Positions 22,469 through 35,147 of a DNA stretch of 64,000 nt are shown piece by piece. How positions within the stretch are numbered: the stretch's first letter is position 1; each line of letters opens with the position of its first letter. Under the pieces are notes generated by a model, which saw only the letters and a list, made by a program, of their open reading frames with translations, was not told where the DNA came from and searched no databases. The stretch comes from Acephala macrosclerotiorum (Eukaryota > Ascomycota > Leotiomycetes > Helotiales > Mollisiaceae). The DNA lies in the NCBI GenBank assembly GCA_014904845.1, contig MU119214.1, forward strand, positions 310,001-374,000, written 5' to 3'. The translations under genes were made by a program, and so were the position numbers.

Positions 22469-25400
22469 ATGGAAGAGACCGCCCCTCCCATGGCCACCCC
22501 ATCGGCCAGGACTCACACGCCAGAGAGCCTGCGACAGCGTCAACGAGATCGCCTTTCGCCGCGAGGTCGATTTGCGAAGACAAGTCGCATATCCGAGAGC
22601 GTGCGAGAGATTGACGGTTCGAGGAAGAATGGAATCACGCTGGCACCAGCACCCAAATCCAAAGCCATTGGGAACCGATCGCCAGACGTGATGAAGAAGA
22701 AACAGATGCAGGATGGGTTGCGCAGGGAAAACAGTGTCAGTCGACGTGCAAAGAGAGAGGCAGAGGACTTGAAATATGATGTAACACCAGATGGAGGTTC
22801 AGCAGGCAGAGAAGGCCGACAGTTCACCGTGGCGAAGGTTGGGAACAATGGCAAAATATATCTTCGGTAAGACTTGGGAATATGCTCGAGGATGTCGTTG
22901 TTTTTGTTGCAAGACATAATGTTTGGGTAAACAGTGGCTGACACGGGAGTACAGTCCAACAATTCGTCCTGCAAATCAACGGTACCCCCAGCCCTCCTTC
23001 GTTTTCCCAATCACCCCACCAAGCACTGCTGGACTTGATGCATTGGTAGCACGCAACGAGGCCGATGACTCGCAACGTAATAGTCTATGGACTCCTACAC
23101 GTTCACCAGCAACACCTGCTCATCAAGACCACGACCAGTATTTTCCTCACACTAAATCACCTAGTCAAAAACCGCGCCATAAGCGTGCGCATTCGTACTC
23201 GACTGTGGATGAGCAGCACGTACCTGTATTGGACTCAGATGCAGGCGCTTTCAAGGTGGTGATTGAGCGTCCAGGAACTGGACCAAAGCCTGCCGAAGCT
23301 TTCGTTGGAATACCAACATTAGAAGTTCCCATCCCTTCATACAAATTAGGCACGCCTAGATTCAGTATGCGTGGTACGGCTATGCTTCGTGGGTCGTCAT
23401 ACGCCGCCACGGATGACATGCGGTCTAGTGTCTTCTCCTATAGAGACGCATCCCGAGATCCAAGCTCTGATCGACGACCTCGAATCCTGTCTAGGCGTCA
23501 TTCAGACGCGTCGCCGCAGCCTTACCAGGCGACTATGCCACCAAGTCCTTTTGGTGGTTCCTCGATTCAGTCTGCTGCGCCTGGCATCATTCGGCAAAGG
23601 ACTGCAATTACTCCTGAGATGTTCGATGCCCTAACGTTCAAGCCGGCATGCGATCATCCTTCAGTCGTCCGATATTCCGCTGCTGGAGGAATCCGAGCTG
23701 CGACTCCCGCACGTCTTGTAGCTGAGATTACCTCACCTACCTTCGTGGACTATGATCTGCTGTCTGACTTCTTCCTTACTTTCCGCTCTTTCCTCGAGAC
23801 GTCAGACCTATTACACATGCTAATCGCGCGGTTGAAGTGGGCTCTTGCAAGAAGTGACGAGACGGGAACAGTAGTCAGGGTCAGGACGTTCGTTGCCATT
23901 CGACACTGGATATTGAACTATTTTCTCGACGACTATGTTGTTGATTATGACCTGCGGGTGTCATTCTGCGACCTGCTGAATAACTTTGCGCGCGATGTGA
24001 ACCAAGATCCAGCACGCACCAAGGTTCCCTTAAAGATCGTTGGAGAACTGAAGAAATGTTGGAGGAGAGTGTGCGCGCTATATTGGGATGGTCCCGAATT
24101 CGATGCAGACCTTGGATCTGACGTTCCCATTCATCCTGGAGGAGTGGCTGGCTCTCGAAATGCAAAGCTTGACCCGAGCTTTTGGGAAACGCATCCAAAT
24201 GGACCCCCAAGAATAGAGGGTATCATCGAACCAGACTTCATCGAACCTGAAGCTGAAGTTCCCAACCGTCAGAACTTCTTCGCGGACGTTTCTCGTGCTG
24301 GTCACTTCGACTCTATGGCTATTCCTCAACAAGTCCCAGTCGTTCAAACCGAAGAACCAGCGGACGAGCCACCATTGTCGCCGTCGAGTATAGTGAGTGA
24401 AGATTTCGTCTCATGTTCCTTCCCCTCAAGGACGCGAGCGAATGGAACCCAAAACCCTCTCGGTGCCCATCCAGTACCTGCCAGCTCAATATATGACACG
24501 TCACCACCAGTCGCGACAACTCCAAGGGCACTGACTGGCAAGCGGGTTCGTCCTACACATGCCCACAAACGCAGTGCCAGCTTCTCAGATTCTTTGAGAG
24601 ACCGAAGAGGGCCTCAGCAACCAGTTCATAAGGTTATCTACAAAAGTACCGAGTTGTTCCTTGCTCTCCCCTATGCCGGGAGCCTTGTGAGAGGCAACCT
24701 CTTCCCACCAGGACAAGCCTTTGTTGAAGTCATTGCTCCTAGTACACCTGCAGAAATGAGTCGACAGACGACGCTATTTCCTGGTACGCCTGCTAGTCAG
24801 AAGGGACCTTCTGCTATGTCAGGACCTGGGATGAAGAAGCTTCTTAGCAGCGTCCGTCGTGCTTTAAGTACCAGGACCGGGCAAAGTCCCAATGCTTCTC
24901 CTACCCAAGGAAGTTTCCCCAACATTCCTCCGCTTGGTATTCGAGGTGCCACTATCAACCGCCTCCCGGGCACGGCAATCGTCCCACAAGCTCGTCCCCG
25001 CAATACTGGCGCGAGAGCACCAATGCGTATCGATTTATTGGGAGCAGAAGTTGCTGAGGACTTCAAAAAGGCTGTGAGGGAAGACGCAGAGGTAGAGGCT
25101 GAAGAACGGGCTGCCGCTGAGCACAAATCGACCGAGAGCAGTGAACACGAGACGCCCGCTTTGAACTACTCGATCATGGCGCCAGACACTACTTACGAAG
25201 AGTCATCACTACCTGTCAACCGCAGAGCGCCTGTAAGTGCAATGACTACTGGTAGCAAATCAATTGTCATCGTTGATGACACTCTACCTCTCGGTTTACC
25301 AGTAATGACGGGAGCGTTACCAATGAATCCATCCGTTGATACATTCGCCGATACTTTTATGCACCCATCTGGCGGACCGACACCCCCCTCAACACCTCCG

Positions 25401-27803
25401 GACGCACCTTTAGGAACACCACGACGATCTTCACATCTTCTCGGACACCATATCCAACCTCGTTCTCACTCGTTTGAACAGACTCCTTCCCTTGTTATTG
25501 ACTCTCGAATTTCAGGTGACGATGAACGTTCCCCAAGTCACAGACCACCAGGGAGGCTTACATTCCAAAATCCTCGAAGTCAATCATACAAGTCGAAGCG
25601 GTCTCTATCCTTGCGGCGCTATGCTTCTTACCACAGTGGCTTCACGCGGGAACGAAGTGAGCGTAGCTTCGATGCTTCCACTTTCTCCGGAGCCGACGAT
25701 GCACAACGACTTTCAGATGTGCCTTCGGTACCCTTGCCTCTCCGTGTTCTTCGCAGACGCCCAGGAGGTGATCTCAGAGCGGTCTCAAATGTTGAAGATC
25801 TCAACACCCATCCTCTTCGAAGACCAATGTCAACAGGGTCTCTGACTGCTTATTCAGAGTCTGTACGTAGCTCATACTTGTTTGGACACGAGTCTAGTGA
25901 TTATGTTGATGCGGTACCTCGCGATGAAGAGCGGACACAGACGAATCCCACTTTCTCATTGGGGCAACTAGCTGAGCTTTCACCGAAACCTCATATTTCA
26001 CTCTTCAGTACACATTCATCCCAGCCAGTCATGCGCCCATCGTTTGAGAAAGAAGCTCAGATGCTCGCACAAATTCCAGATGACGATGATGATGATGGCG
26101 GCGTTGAGTCTGCTCTTTTAAAGTTGGAGGGTAAATTCGAGAAACGGCGCTCTGATATATCTGGACAAGCACAGTCTCAAGATGCTCCAGCGGAGAGCAA
26201 TAGCTTCGGTCGGCCTCGCGAAGTCAGTGCCTTGTCATCTGGGGAAGATGAAGAGAAGCGGCGCCATCGACAGAAACACATTGTTGAGACCAGCATGTCA
26301 AAGACTCCCCCACCATTTGTCGAGACATATCGGCCTCAGCAGGTGCCACAGCTAGAGGAGCTAAAACCTACGGTCTATCAACCTCGCGGAATGGTACCTC
26401 CGCCACCACCAGCAATCATGTCGCCAAGATCAGTCGAGTCCTATAATTCTTTACCCCTCTTAGAAAGAGGCCTAACCGACGATGGGCGTGATCACAGAGA
26501 ACATAACTGGTCAGATCACTCAATTCTGCGCGACGCCAGCAACGAGAGACTTGGGTACGAGTTCCAGACTCCAGAATCGTCTCATGTCAACTCGTTTGAT
26601 TTCATCGAGGAAACTGACAGTATGAGGAGGATTCCCGCGGGAGATACGAGACCAAGTGTCGAGCAATCGTTCTTGGACACTGACAGCGATGGACGAAGCG
26701 ACCTTTCATCCGAAATCTCGATGGAGATCATCTCAAGAACGGAGTACACTGCACACGACTCTTCTTCTACTCAAGCCTATCCTGCGTTGTGTTCCGCAAC
26801 GAAGGACGGACTTCCGTCGCATCCTTTGGCTCACCCACCCTCTCCTCCGATAACGTTGATCCAGGCTCTCCAGCTCGACCCAGAGCAGAAGGTGCTCCCC
26901 CCAACTCCGGAGATCACTCCTACGGCTGCCTTCCCCAACAAAGGATTTGGAGGTACCAGAGGTGCCTCACCAGCGATGGATCCTCTTAGATCTCATCAAA
27001 TACCCGAAGCATCCAGAAAAACTTCTGTTCACTTGCCATTCACTTTGGCATTCGATTCACAAGTTCTTGCTCAACAATTTACCTTGATTGAGAAGGATGC
27101 TCTTAACGAAATCGACTGGAAGGACCTCATCGAGATGCGTTGGAAGGATGCCTCGACAGAATCTCGTTCCTGGGTTGACTTCCTTCGCTCTTCTGAACCG
27201 CGTGGAGTTGAGGTTGTCATTGCACGCTTTAACATCATGGTCAAGTGGGCTGTCTCTGAGTGTGTCTTGACTCAAGATCTTGGGGAGCGAGTGAGGTGCA
27301 TCATCAAGTACATTCACATTGCCGCACATTGCCGCAAGTACCGCAATTTCGCAACTATGACGCAACTTACTGTTGCCCTCACATCTAAGGATGTCGCGCG
27401 TCTAACAAAAACTTGGGTACATGTTCCAGCAGCTGATATTCAGACACTCAAGGAGCTCGAGGCTCTTGTCACACCAACACATAACTTCCACAACCTGAGA
27501 GCTGAGATGGAAGGTGCTGGTGCGGAACAAGGCTGCATTCCTTTTGTTGGGATCTACACTCATGATCTACTTGTGAACTCGGAGAGACCCAGCCAGATTG
27601 CAAGCACACCAACTACTGAGCCTTTGGTCAACTTCGAGAGATGCCGTACTGATGCCACGATCGTCAAGAACCTTCTTAGATTGCTGGAGGCGAGTCAACT
27701 ATACAGATTCGTACCAATCGAGGGCATCACGGAGCGATGCCTATGGATGGCAGCACTCTCAGATGAGGAAATTGCGAGATACGGAAAGATGATCCAAGCG
27801 TGA
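22469..27803 (+). CDS. LTE1: LTE1-type Ras-family guanine nucleotide exchange factor
   Basis: Two exons (22469-22866, 22955-27803; 88-bp intron with a CTGAC branch) give 1748 residues. The N-terminus is disordered, with the conserved patch GKIYLRPTIRPANQ across the splice and FVFPITPP soon after. A RasGEF_N domain lies at about 351-485 (PARLVAEITSPTFVDYDLLS, FFLTFRSF, FVAIRHWI). A Ser/Pro-rich middle of about 1000 residues follows, with an acidic Asp run near 1180. The catalytic CDC25/RasGEF domain is at about 1490-1745 (LAQQFTLIE, FNIMVKWAVSECV, FATMTQLTVAL, PFVGIYTHDLL). RasGEF_N and RasGEF at the two far ends of a very long protein is the LTE1 layout. In yeast, Lte1 promotes Tem1 signalling in the mitotic exit network. 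Local symbols may differ, and budding-yeast function need not hold in hyphae. Confidence 0.88.
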
Positions 27804-28856
27804 TCAATCACAATCGCTTTTTTCAAATCTACCGAAATCTCCTCCTTAGCCATCTCAGCATCCAGGCCGGCCTTACCATCTCACCACATCCCGACCGTCC
27901 ATGCAACAATGGTCACTTGTACAAAACCAATTGTTTACCTGTTCGATATTCACTTCCTTTGCTTTATATTTTGCTTTTAATATGTTTTGTACTACGGTCT
28001 TTACGTTCTCTGTTGTGTTTACCCATTACGGCTCGACGGCCTTTTTTATTGAGTGGTCACGATGGTACGAATTTCATTTTGCATTTGTCCCGGGGCGAGG
28101 ACGATGGCATTGTCGATTTATTGAGGAGGAGTAGATACGGTGGAGTCTAGCGAATTGTTTGTACAGAGAGCTGGAGTCCAAAGCTAAGGATGTAGGCATA
28201 GCGGGTGGGCACAGCGATTTGGCATTGCATTGCGTAGTGATGGTACGGATGGAATGGTATACCCCAGTTTTGCGCGAGATTTTTGGTAGATACTCTGTAA
28301 GCTGAGCTGTAAGTTGCTGGGGGAGGAGCTAGCCAGAGCTAGAGATGTAGAAATGAATAAATGGCTTTGAGCTGATACTACAACACTCTCGGTACTATGA
28401 TATGTCACTTCGTCGTTGATATCCTTGAGAAAACTGGGAAGGCAAGGCGAAATGTTAGCCTTGCATGCTGGACCTCGAGCTTCAAACTTTCTTTGAGACC
28501 TTGAATGAGAACATGGGTCCAATAAGAACAGATGATTTAGAAGGTACTCTTCCAGTACCTTGAGAGCTTGCACGAACGTGTGTTCAACATCGCAACCGCA
28601 AAGCCAAATTCCGAAACACAATCATCAGTGACGTCTTGTCGCAGCCCTGCTAGCCTCGCCCCCGCCCATGCTCCCAAACCAAACATCAACATCAACAGCC
28701 TCACTCTCAAAAATACCTTCCCTACAACAAGGCATTACCCACCCAGAAAGGCAGAGGGCTGTGTCAACTCCGGATAACGAAATTTGTTTGTATGTACGAC
28801 TCATGATCTCAACTGTCTCATCTCTAAATTATGCAGTTCGTGATCGTGAACATACG
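27804..28856. other. Intergenic region
   Basis: No gene recognised. The first part is the T-rich 3' end of LTE1; the last 250 bases are the leader of the next gene, open in its frame from 28668. Confidence 0.5.
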
Positions 28857-29672
28857 ATGGCGGATCCAACTAGCACCGACCTTCCTCCTCCTTCCACGAC
28901 GACTTCCGCTCCGCCAGCAGCAATGGTAGCAGAAAGATTAGGAGGAGGATGGGGAGAAGGAGGAAGCAAGATTCACCTCCGCGCACCAAAACGCTACCAG
29001 AAAACATATGAAAGAGATGGAGAAGGAGAATGGGAAGCGCCGAGTTTGGAGTGGTTGGAGAGGACGTGGACTGTGACGCATAGTACGTTACCTATGTGGA
29101 GGAAGGCGAAGAATGTTAGGATTACGTATAAGATTTTGAGGCCGGAGAGGGAGGGAGAGGGAGGGGTTGTGGTTTTGGATGATACGGTAGAGAGTGAACC
29201 TACGGAGAAGGTGAGTGGTGCTTTCATTGTTACTTTCAGAGGAATTGGGTCGAAGGGGGGATTGAAAGGGAGGTTGATGATAATGAGGACTGGAAGAGGA
29301 GGATAAGAGAGGGTAGAAAGAGGGCTGACATATCGATAGACATGGATGCCGCAACCGAAAGCTATCCACGGCATCGATACCCCCGACCCATCTACACCCG
29401 CGGCTTGGAATTGGAGGGGGAAGGGACTTTTGAAGATAGCGAGTAGTCATTGGGAGGTTTTGGGTTGGGGTGAGAGAGAGGGTGAGAGGTGGGTTGTGAC
29501 GTGGTTTGCGCCGAGTTTGTTTACGCCAGCCGGGGTGGACGTGTATAGTGACAGGAAGGAGGGGGGAAGCGAGGGGCTGGTGAAAGAGGTGTTGGGGGCG
29601 TTAGAGGAGATGGAGTGTGTGGAGGTTAGTGGAGTTTGTAAACAAGAGATGCGGGCGGTGAAGTTGGATTGA
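28857..29672 (+). CDS. Uncharacterised fungal protein, possible lipocalin/FABP-like fold
   Basis: Exons 28857-29210 and 29340-29672 (129-bp intron) give 228 residues. After a Pro/Thr-rich head comes a series of beta-like segments: WTVTHSTLPMWRKAKNVRITY, then KAIHGIDTP, AWNWRGKGLLKIASSHWEVLGWG and WVVTWFAPSLFTPAGVDVYS. The alternation of Trp-rich strands suggests a small beta barrel of the lipocalin or fatty-acid-binding kind. I recall this WRGKG...SSHWEVLGWG pattern from uncharacterised fungal proteins, but I know no function. The frame is open upstream to 28668. I chose the ATG at 28857 because the 5' part lacks conserved character. The gene converges on the CIR_N gene, with 322 bp between stop codons. 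Confidence 0.75.
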
Positions 29673-29994
29673 GAGCATGAGAGATTGGGCGTGAGCACAA
29701 TGTCAAACATGAGGTTTTGAGGAAGGTGTCGAAAGGAAAGAGGATGCTAATTTTGGATACCCGGTTTGAAATTTTGGATGCGTGGGTGGTTTCTGAAATA
29801 AGAAATGTATGATTATAGAGATGGGAAGTGTTGCCCTTCTCAATGGCTAGTCTCCTGGCTCAAAAATACCATTAGGCTGAGTTACTAATGCTAAGGTCGA
29901 GTCGACATTTTGGTAACTTGAAAGCGGGCACGATAAACCAACAAGTTGAATACGTCGATGTCTAAAATCTGGCACTGCCATTATTGACATCAGT
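29673..29994. terminator. Convergent 3' region
   Basis: Shared 3' sequence of two convergent genes. Nothing else is seen. I did not identify a defined poly(A) signal. Confidence 0.3.
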
Positions 29995-31164
29995 TCATCG
30001 ATCATGATGTCTGTGCCGGTGACTATGGCTATGGCTAGATCTGTGTCTGTCCCTGTGTCTGTCATCTTCCCTATGCGAGCTTCGTCTCGACTCCTTTTCT
30101 CTTCGCCTATGATCCCTATCTTTCTCTCTACTCCTCTCTCGATCCCTATGCTCACGTCTTCTAGGTTCGACTCTCTCTTCGCCGTCTAGTCTGAAGTTCT
30201 CAAGGTCATCCTCATCATCATCCTCATGCCTTTGTTTCCGCTTCTTCCTTCTCTCTTCCTTCTCCAAGGCAGCCAGTTCCCTCTCCTTCTCTTCTCTCCA
30301 CCTCTTCCTCTCCTTTTCAACTTGTCTTACTTGTGCAGCGCCCGATTTCATCATGGCTAATGGATCACTACTCACTAAGCGCTGCGTCTGCCTCTCCTTT
30401 CTTCTTGGATCTTCGTTTCCCCAGACGTCTTTGCCGACTGGTCCCTCATTCTCCACCTCAGCAGCTTTATCCGCCAAAGCTATTGTGTCTGCTTTTGAAT
30501 ACCAAGGTTTGCTCCCAATATCTTGCTTGAACCCTGCTGCATTTGAGAAACGCATGGTGTATTGATCTTCATACTCCTTCTTCTTCTTCGCTGCTTCGGC
30601 TTCTGCTTCCGGATTCTTCTCTTTACCCTTCGGCATAGACTCAGGAAACAGTGAGATATGCCCCTTATGATCCGTCAACGGAGCAGAACTGTCCGTCCTG
30701 AGAACCAGCTGGCTAGATTCCGCAAGAGCAGAAGAACGATCCGCATCTTCTCTCGCAACGCGCATCTCGAAATCTGTATCATTTTCCCCAGCCTTCTTCC
30801 TTCTCTTACGCTCTCTGCCATATTCCCTGCCTTCTTGGTCATGTTTGCTGGATTCGTTGAACTCGGTGTCGGCGATAGGTAATGGTGTAGGGACCTCTCC
30901 ACGAAGTATTTGCATACGTCGCTCAGCGTCGAGCCCTTGCATGCGCTCTTCTTCGGCAGCCTCGCGGGCTGCTGCAGCAGCTTCATCACGCTTTACGCGC
31001 TCGATGTTGTCGGTGTTGTAGACGTTCCATGATTTCTTGCCTAGAAGATGGCTTGGGAATGTTAGCGGAATCCGTAAAGAAGGTCAAACAACTGTTCGAA
31101 CGGCATGAGATGATTATAATGATTCAAGGAATGAATGGCAATGAAAAGTTACTTACAGAGGCAT
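29995..31164 (-). CDS. CIR_N-domain nuclear protein (LENG1-like), probable splicing-related
   Basis: Exon 1 is only eight coding bases (31157-31164). After a 105-bp intron with a GCTAAC branch site, exon 2 covers 29995-31051, giving 354 residues. The start reads MPLHLLGKKSWNVYN and continues with NIERVKRDEA. This is the N-terminal CIR_N signature shared by CBF1-interacting corepressor and LENG1-type proteins. A second conserved piece, KPWYSKAD, lies in the middle. The C-terminal 130 residues are charged, with RERSRE, REKDRD and finally HSHSHRHRH, which suggests nuclear speckle or RNA association. I infer a nuclear, splicing-linked role from the family and composition. It shares a 559-bp upstream region with SEC18. 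Confidence 0.85.
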
Positions 31165-31723
31165 GATGGCGGTCTTAAACTCGCAATCCCCAACCTTGAC
31201 AAACAAATCCAAGTCGAGGCTGAGACCATTCGTACTTGACTGCGATAAGGTCGGCCCTGTGGGGAAGTTGCCGCAATCCGCAGTGGGGTTTTCAGCGCCT
31301 GAAAGAGCAAACTCTAGCCCAATCCCGAGCCTCAGATCCCCTGCTGTGCTCCCACCTCCAGCTGATGCCAAACGTGTAAGAGACAACACCCGCAAAACGA
31401 GGGGAACTGCCCACGAAGGAATTCGCATCTTTACTGGAGTTTTTGGTGCACTTTGAAACGAACGACATTACAGCGGGCTTTATCACAGAAAGTGGAGAGG
31501 GACAGTTGGCTTCTTGTGGAAAGAGTCATTGTTATAAGGACAGAGGTGCAGCTTACAAGGTTACCAAGAACGAAGGCGGATACCTAGAGAGGAGGACACT
31601 TTGGAGGACACTTTGCAAGACGACGAATAGTCATACCTCAACGATATTTTAGAGGCACGAGCTCGACAGTCGCACCTTCCATAAACTACAAACTACAAAC
31701 TCGAAACTCGACCCCGCGCAACC
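31165..31723. promoter_or_regulatory. Divergent promoter region, CIR_N gene / SEC18
   Basis: 559 bp between two head-to-head start codons, so the promoters of both genes must lie here or in leader introns. The last 50 bases before SEC18 are rich in CAAACTAC/CGAAACTC repeats typical of a leader. No defined factor site is claimed. Confidence 0.5.
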
Positions 31724-34326
31724 ATGAATATTCGACAGAATCTCTTTGGAGCAAGTCCAGGTGCTGGACGTAGAGCTGCTGCTGGCGGATACGATCGGGC
31801 ACCCCCTCCTCCTCCACGAGACGATACACCGATGGCGGGTGGATATGATGATCCTAGACAGTATGGACAACCTCCTCGACAGAGTTACGGTGCTCCTATG
31901 TCGCCTGGCAGACAACCTATGCCTTCACGGCCAGCTGTTGGGAGAGCTCCACAGCAGCCGATGTCTCCGGCGAGGAGGATACAGCTCGGGATAGCAAAGG
32001 TGGACGACAAGACGTTGCAGCAACAATACATCTTCGGGAACCTGTGAGTAATTAGAAGTGTAGGTTGGGAATACTCTTGCTGACTGTCATAGATGCGCCG
32101 TTTCTCCTATGGACTTCCCTCCCTCTCGAGATGGAACAGATCTCTACATCCTGATAAATGGAAGATATGTGGTTACTGCTCGACCTCTACAAGGCTTCCC
32201 GCCAGGAAAAATAAGCTTGTCAGATCCCCAACGAACTTGGTGCGATATTGGAATGATGGACCCGTTAGTGGGCGAGCTATATGATCCCTTCTCACAAGGT
32301 CCAAATACATATCTGGGAGCTTTGGATGTGGATGTAGGATTTGCATCTGTCAAGAAGTTCACGGACGTACCATATGACCAAGATGTCCTGGCCGATGTCT
32401 TCATCAAGCAATTCGAGAACCAGGTCTTTGCTCCTGGTCAAAGGCTAATCATGGATTACAAGAATATCCCTCTTATGTTCATGGTCAAGACTGTACAGCT
32501 GGTTGATCTCAGCATGGAGAAGAGCTCTGGAGCTGCCCCGACAGTATCGGACCCTACGGCGCGGGGTATCTTGACCAGACATACACCCATCACATTCTAC
32601 AAAGATGCGAAATCGCCTATCAAGCTTAAGGGCTCCTCCAAGCGGCCGGCCGCCAACTCAATTATTGCTCCTGATTTTAAGTTCGAGGATATGGGAATTG
32701 GTGGATTGGACACGGAGTTCAGTGCTATTTTCCGAAGAGCTTTCGCTTCACGTATCTTCCCTCCTGGATTAATCGAAAAGTTGGGTATCCAGCACGTGAA
32801 AGGTATCCTGCTTTTTGGACCTCCTGGCACTGGAAAGACGCTTATTGCTCGCCAAATCGGAAAGATGTTGAACTCGAGAGAACCAAAGGTTATTAACGGC
32901 CCGGAAGTATTGAATAAGTACGTTGGTCAATCAGAAGAGAATATCCGGAAGCTCTTCGCCGATGCTGAGAAAGAGTACAAGGAGAAGGGAGACGAGAGTG
33001 GACTTCATATTATCATTTTTGATGAGTTGGATGCTGTCTGCAAGCAAAGAGGTAGTGGGGCTGGTGGCGGAACTGGTGTTGGTGACAGTGTTGTCAACCA
33101 GTTGCTCTCTAAGCTCGATGGTGTGGATCAACTCAACAATATCCTACTGATTGGGATGACTAATCGTATGGATATGATTGACGATGCTCTACTCCGTCCA
33201 GGGCGTTTGGAAGTGCACATGGAAATCTCACTACCAGACGAAGCCGGCCGAGCTCAAATTCTCAAGATCCACACCTCGAAGATGCGGGACAACAATGTCA
33301 TGGATACCGACGTTAATGTCACTGAGCTTGCCCACCTGACGAAGAACTTCTCAGGTGCTGAGATCGGAGGTTTGGTCAAATCAGCATCATCTTTTGCGTT
33401 CAATCGACATGTCAAGGTTGGCACTGTTGCTGGTGTTAGTGATGACATCGAGAACATGAAGGTTAACAGAGGAGACTTTATGAATGCTCTTGATGAAGTC
33501 AAGCCTGCATTCGGTGTCTCTGAAGAGGAACTCGAGACTGCTATGAGTGCTGGTATTCTGCATTACAGCCCATATATTGAGAACATTCTCAAAGATGGTC
33601 GTCTTTTCGTGGATCTGGTCAAAAACTCGGCTACGACCTCTTTGCTATCAGTCTTGCTACACGGCCCGCCAGGGTCCGGAAAGACTGCCCTCGCAGCGAG
33701 GATTGCGAAGGATTCTGAGTTCCCATTCATAAAACTTATCTCTGCCGAGAATATGGTTGGGTTCAGCGAGATGGCTAAGATCCAATACCTGAACAAGGTC
33801 TTCACCGACGCTTACAAGTCGCCTCAAAATATCGTTGTGGTAGACAACATCGAACGTATCATCGAATGGGTTCCCATCGGACCGAGATTCTCGAATCCAG
33901 TCCTTCAAGCTCTCATGGTTCTCCTTACAAAGAACCCTCCTGCTGTAAGTGCTCCAACGTCCCATTAATGTCCCAAATGCTGATGACCAATAGCCTCGCC
34001 GACTGCTGATCCTAGGCACAACCTCCCAACGTTCCGTCATGCGCCAACTCGACCTCCAACAGATCTTCAACCGCGAACTCGCTGTTCCAAACATCAACTC
34101 TCACAAGGAACTCGCTTCCGTCCTCCGCGAAGTCCAAGCTTTCGATAACGAGAGTGATTTGGCTGAATCGTTGAATGAGTTGAGGTCTATTACTGGTACG
34201 GACCAGGTTGGAGTCGGAATAAAACGAGTACTTCTCGCAGTTGGGGAGGCGAAGCAGGAGGAGGGCAACGTCGTCAACCGTTTTGCTGAGGTTGTAGCGC
34301 AGCAGATGGCTGCTAATCAGGGTTGA
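31724..34326 (+). CDS. SEC18: Vesicle-fusing ATPase SEC18 (NSF)
   Basis: Exons 31724-32043, 32093-33944 and 33994-34326 give 834 residues. A Pro/Gly-rich head (1-90) precedes the NSF N-domain, which binds alpha-SNAP. D1 follows with Walker A GPPGTGKT (about 349-356), Walker B IIIFDELDAVC and sensor MTNRMDMID. D2 has GPPGSGKT (about 630) and the degenerate Walker B IVVVDNIERIIEW. Two AAA modules in tandem after an N-domain is the NSF layout, and the length fits (yeast Sec18 is 758; the extra is the head). The enzyme is a hexamer that uses ATP to take apart SNARE complexes after membrane fusion. Both introns are short (49 bp each). Confidence 0.97.
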
Positions 34327-35147
34327 TAGTGTGATTCATGAGTGCTGAGGGGCCAAGGGACATTTAGACTCTAAGAAAGAATGTAGAATAGTAGAATGCA
34401 CTGTGGTCTGGTTTGACCCGTTCTCTGGCTGGTAGGATCTCGATTTAGGTCTCTGTTATGTGACTCCTGTGAAAACCTTATAGCGTGTGCAAAATTGTAT
34501 TTTATTTGGTGTTAGTGAAAGTTGGTCATCTCGAGGTTACTCGTCTTTACCAGATTGTCTAACAAGGAGACGGATATTGCTTTAGTGTCATGAAGTATAT
34601 GGGAGGCTGGTAGCAAGAGGGAATAAGATTCATACCATGGTCAAAATGTTGAGCACTGATTTGCAGTGAGTTGGAAGTGGAAGTGCTGTAACACACTGTT
34701 GTTATTGAATGTGGGTGCAAGTTAAGCTTAATTTTCTGGCTAAATTGTCCTATTTGAGGAAGGACATTTGGTTCATTCAACGCACCGAGGACCCGTCGGC
34801 CCCTCCCATCTTCAAAAGCAGGCATGACGCAAAGGAATGGAGTGCCGATGATTAGGCATGGAGGGACAGAAAGAGAAGAAGGAATATCACTTAAGAATCA
34901 GAATCGAGTAAAAGGGTTCCAGTAAGTATGCACGTGGCATTGCCATTTTTATGTAACTCACAAGAGCCAAAGCATCACCCATGCCACCACCACCGCAACC
35001 CAATTTCACAAAACAAACAAACAGGCAGCATACCCACACAAGACGAGCTAACCGCAAGCCAAGCGCCTATGAACAATTCACTGCGCCAAGAACTCCTGTG
35101 CAGCATTATGATACAGAAAAGAAAGGTTCGTTCATTGCGAACACATT
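34327..35147. terminator. Convergent 3' region between SEC18 and NOP58
   Basis: 821 bp between two convergent stop codons. No gene is recognised. T-rich blocks after SEC18 fit a 3' untranslated region. Confidence 0.4.
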
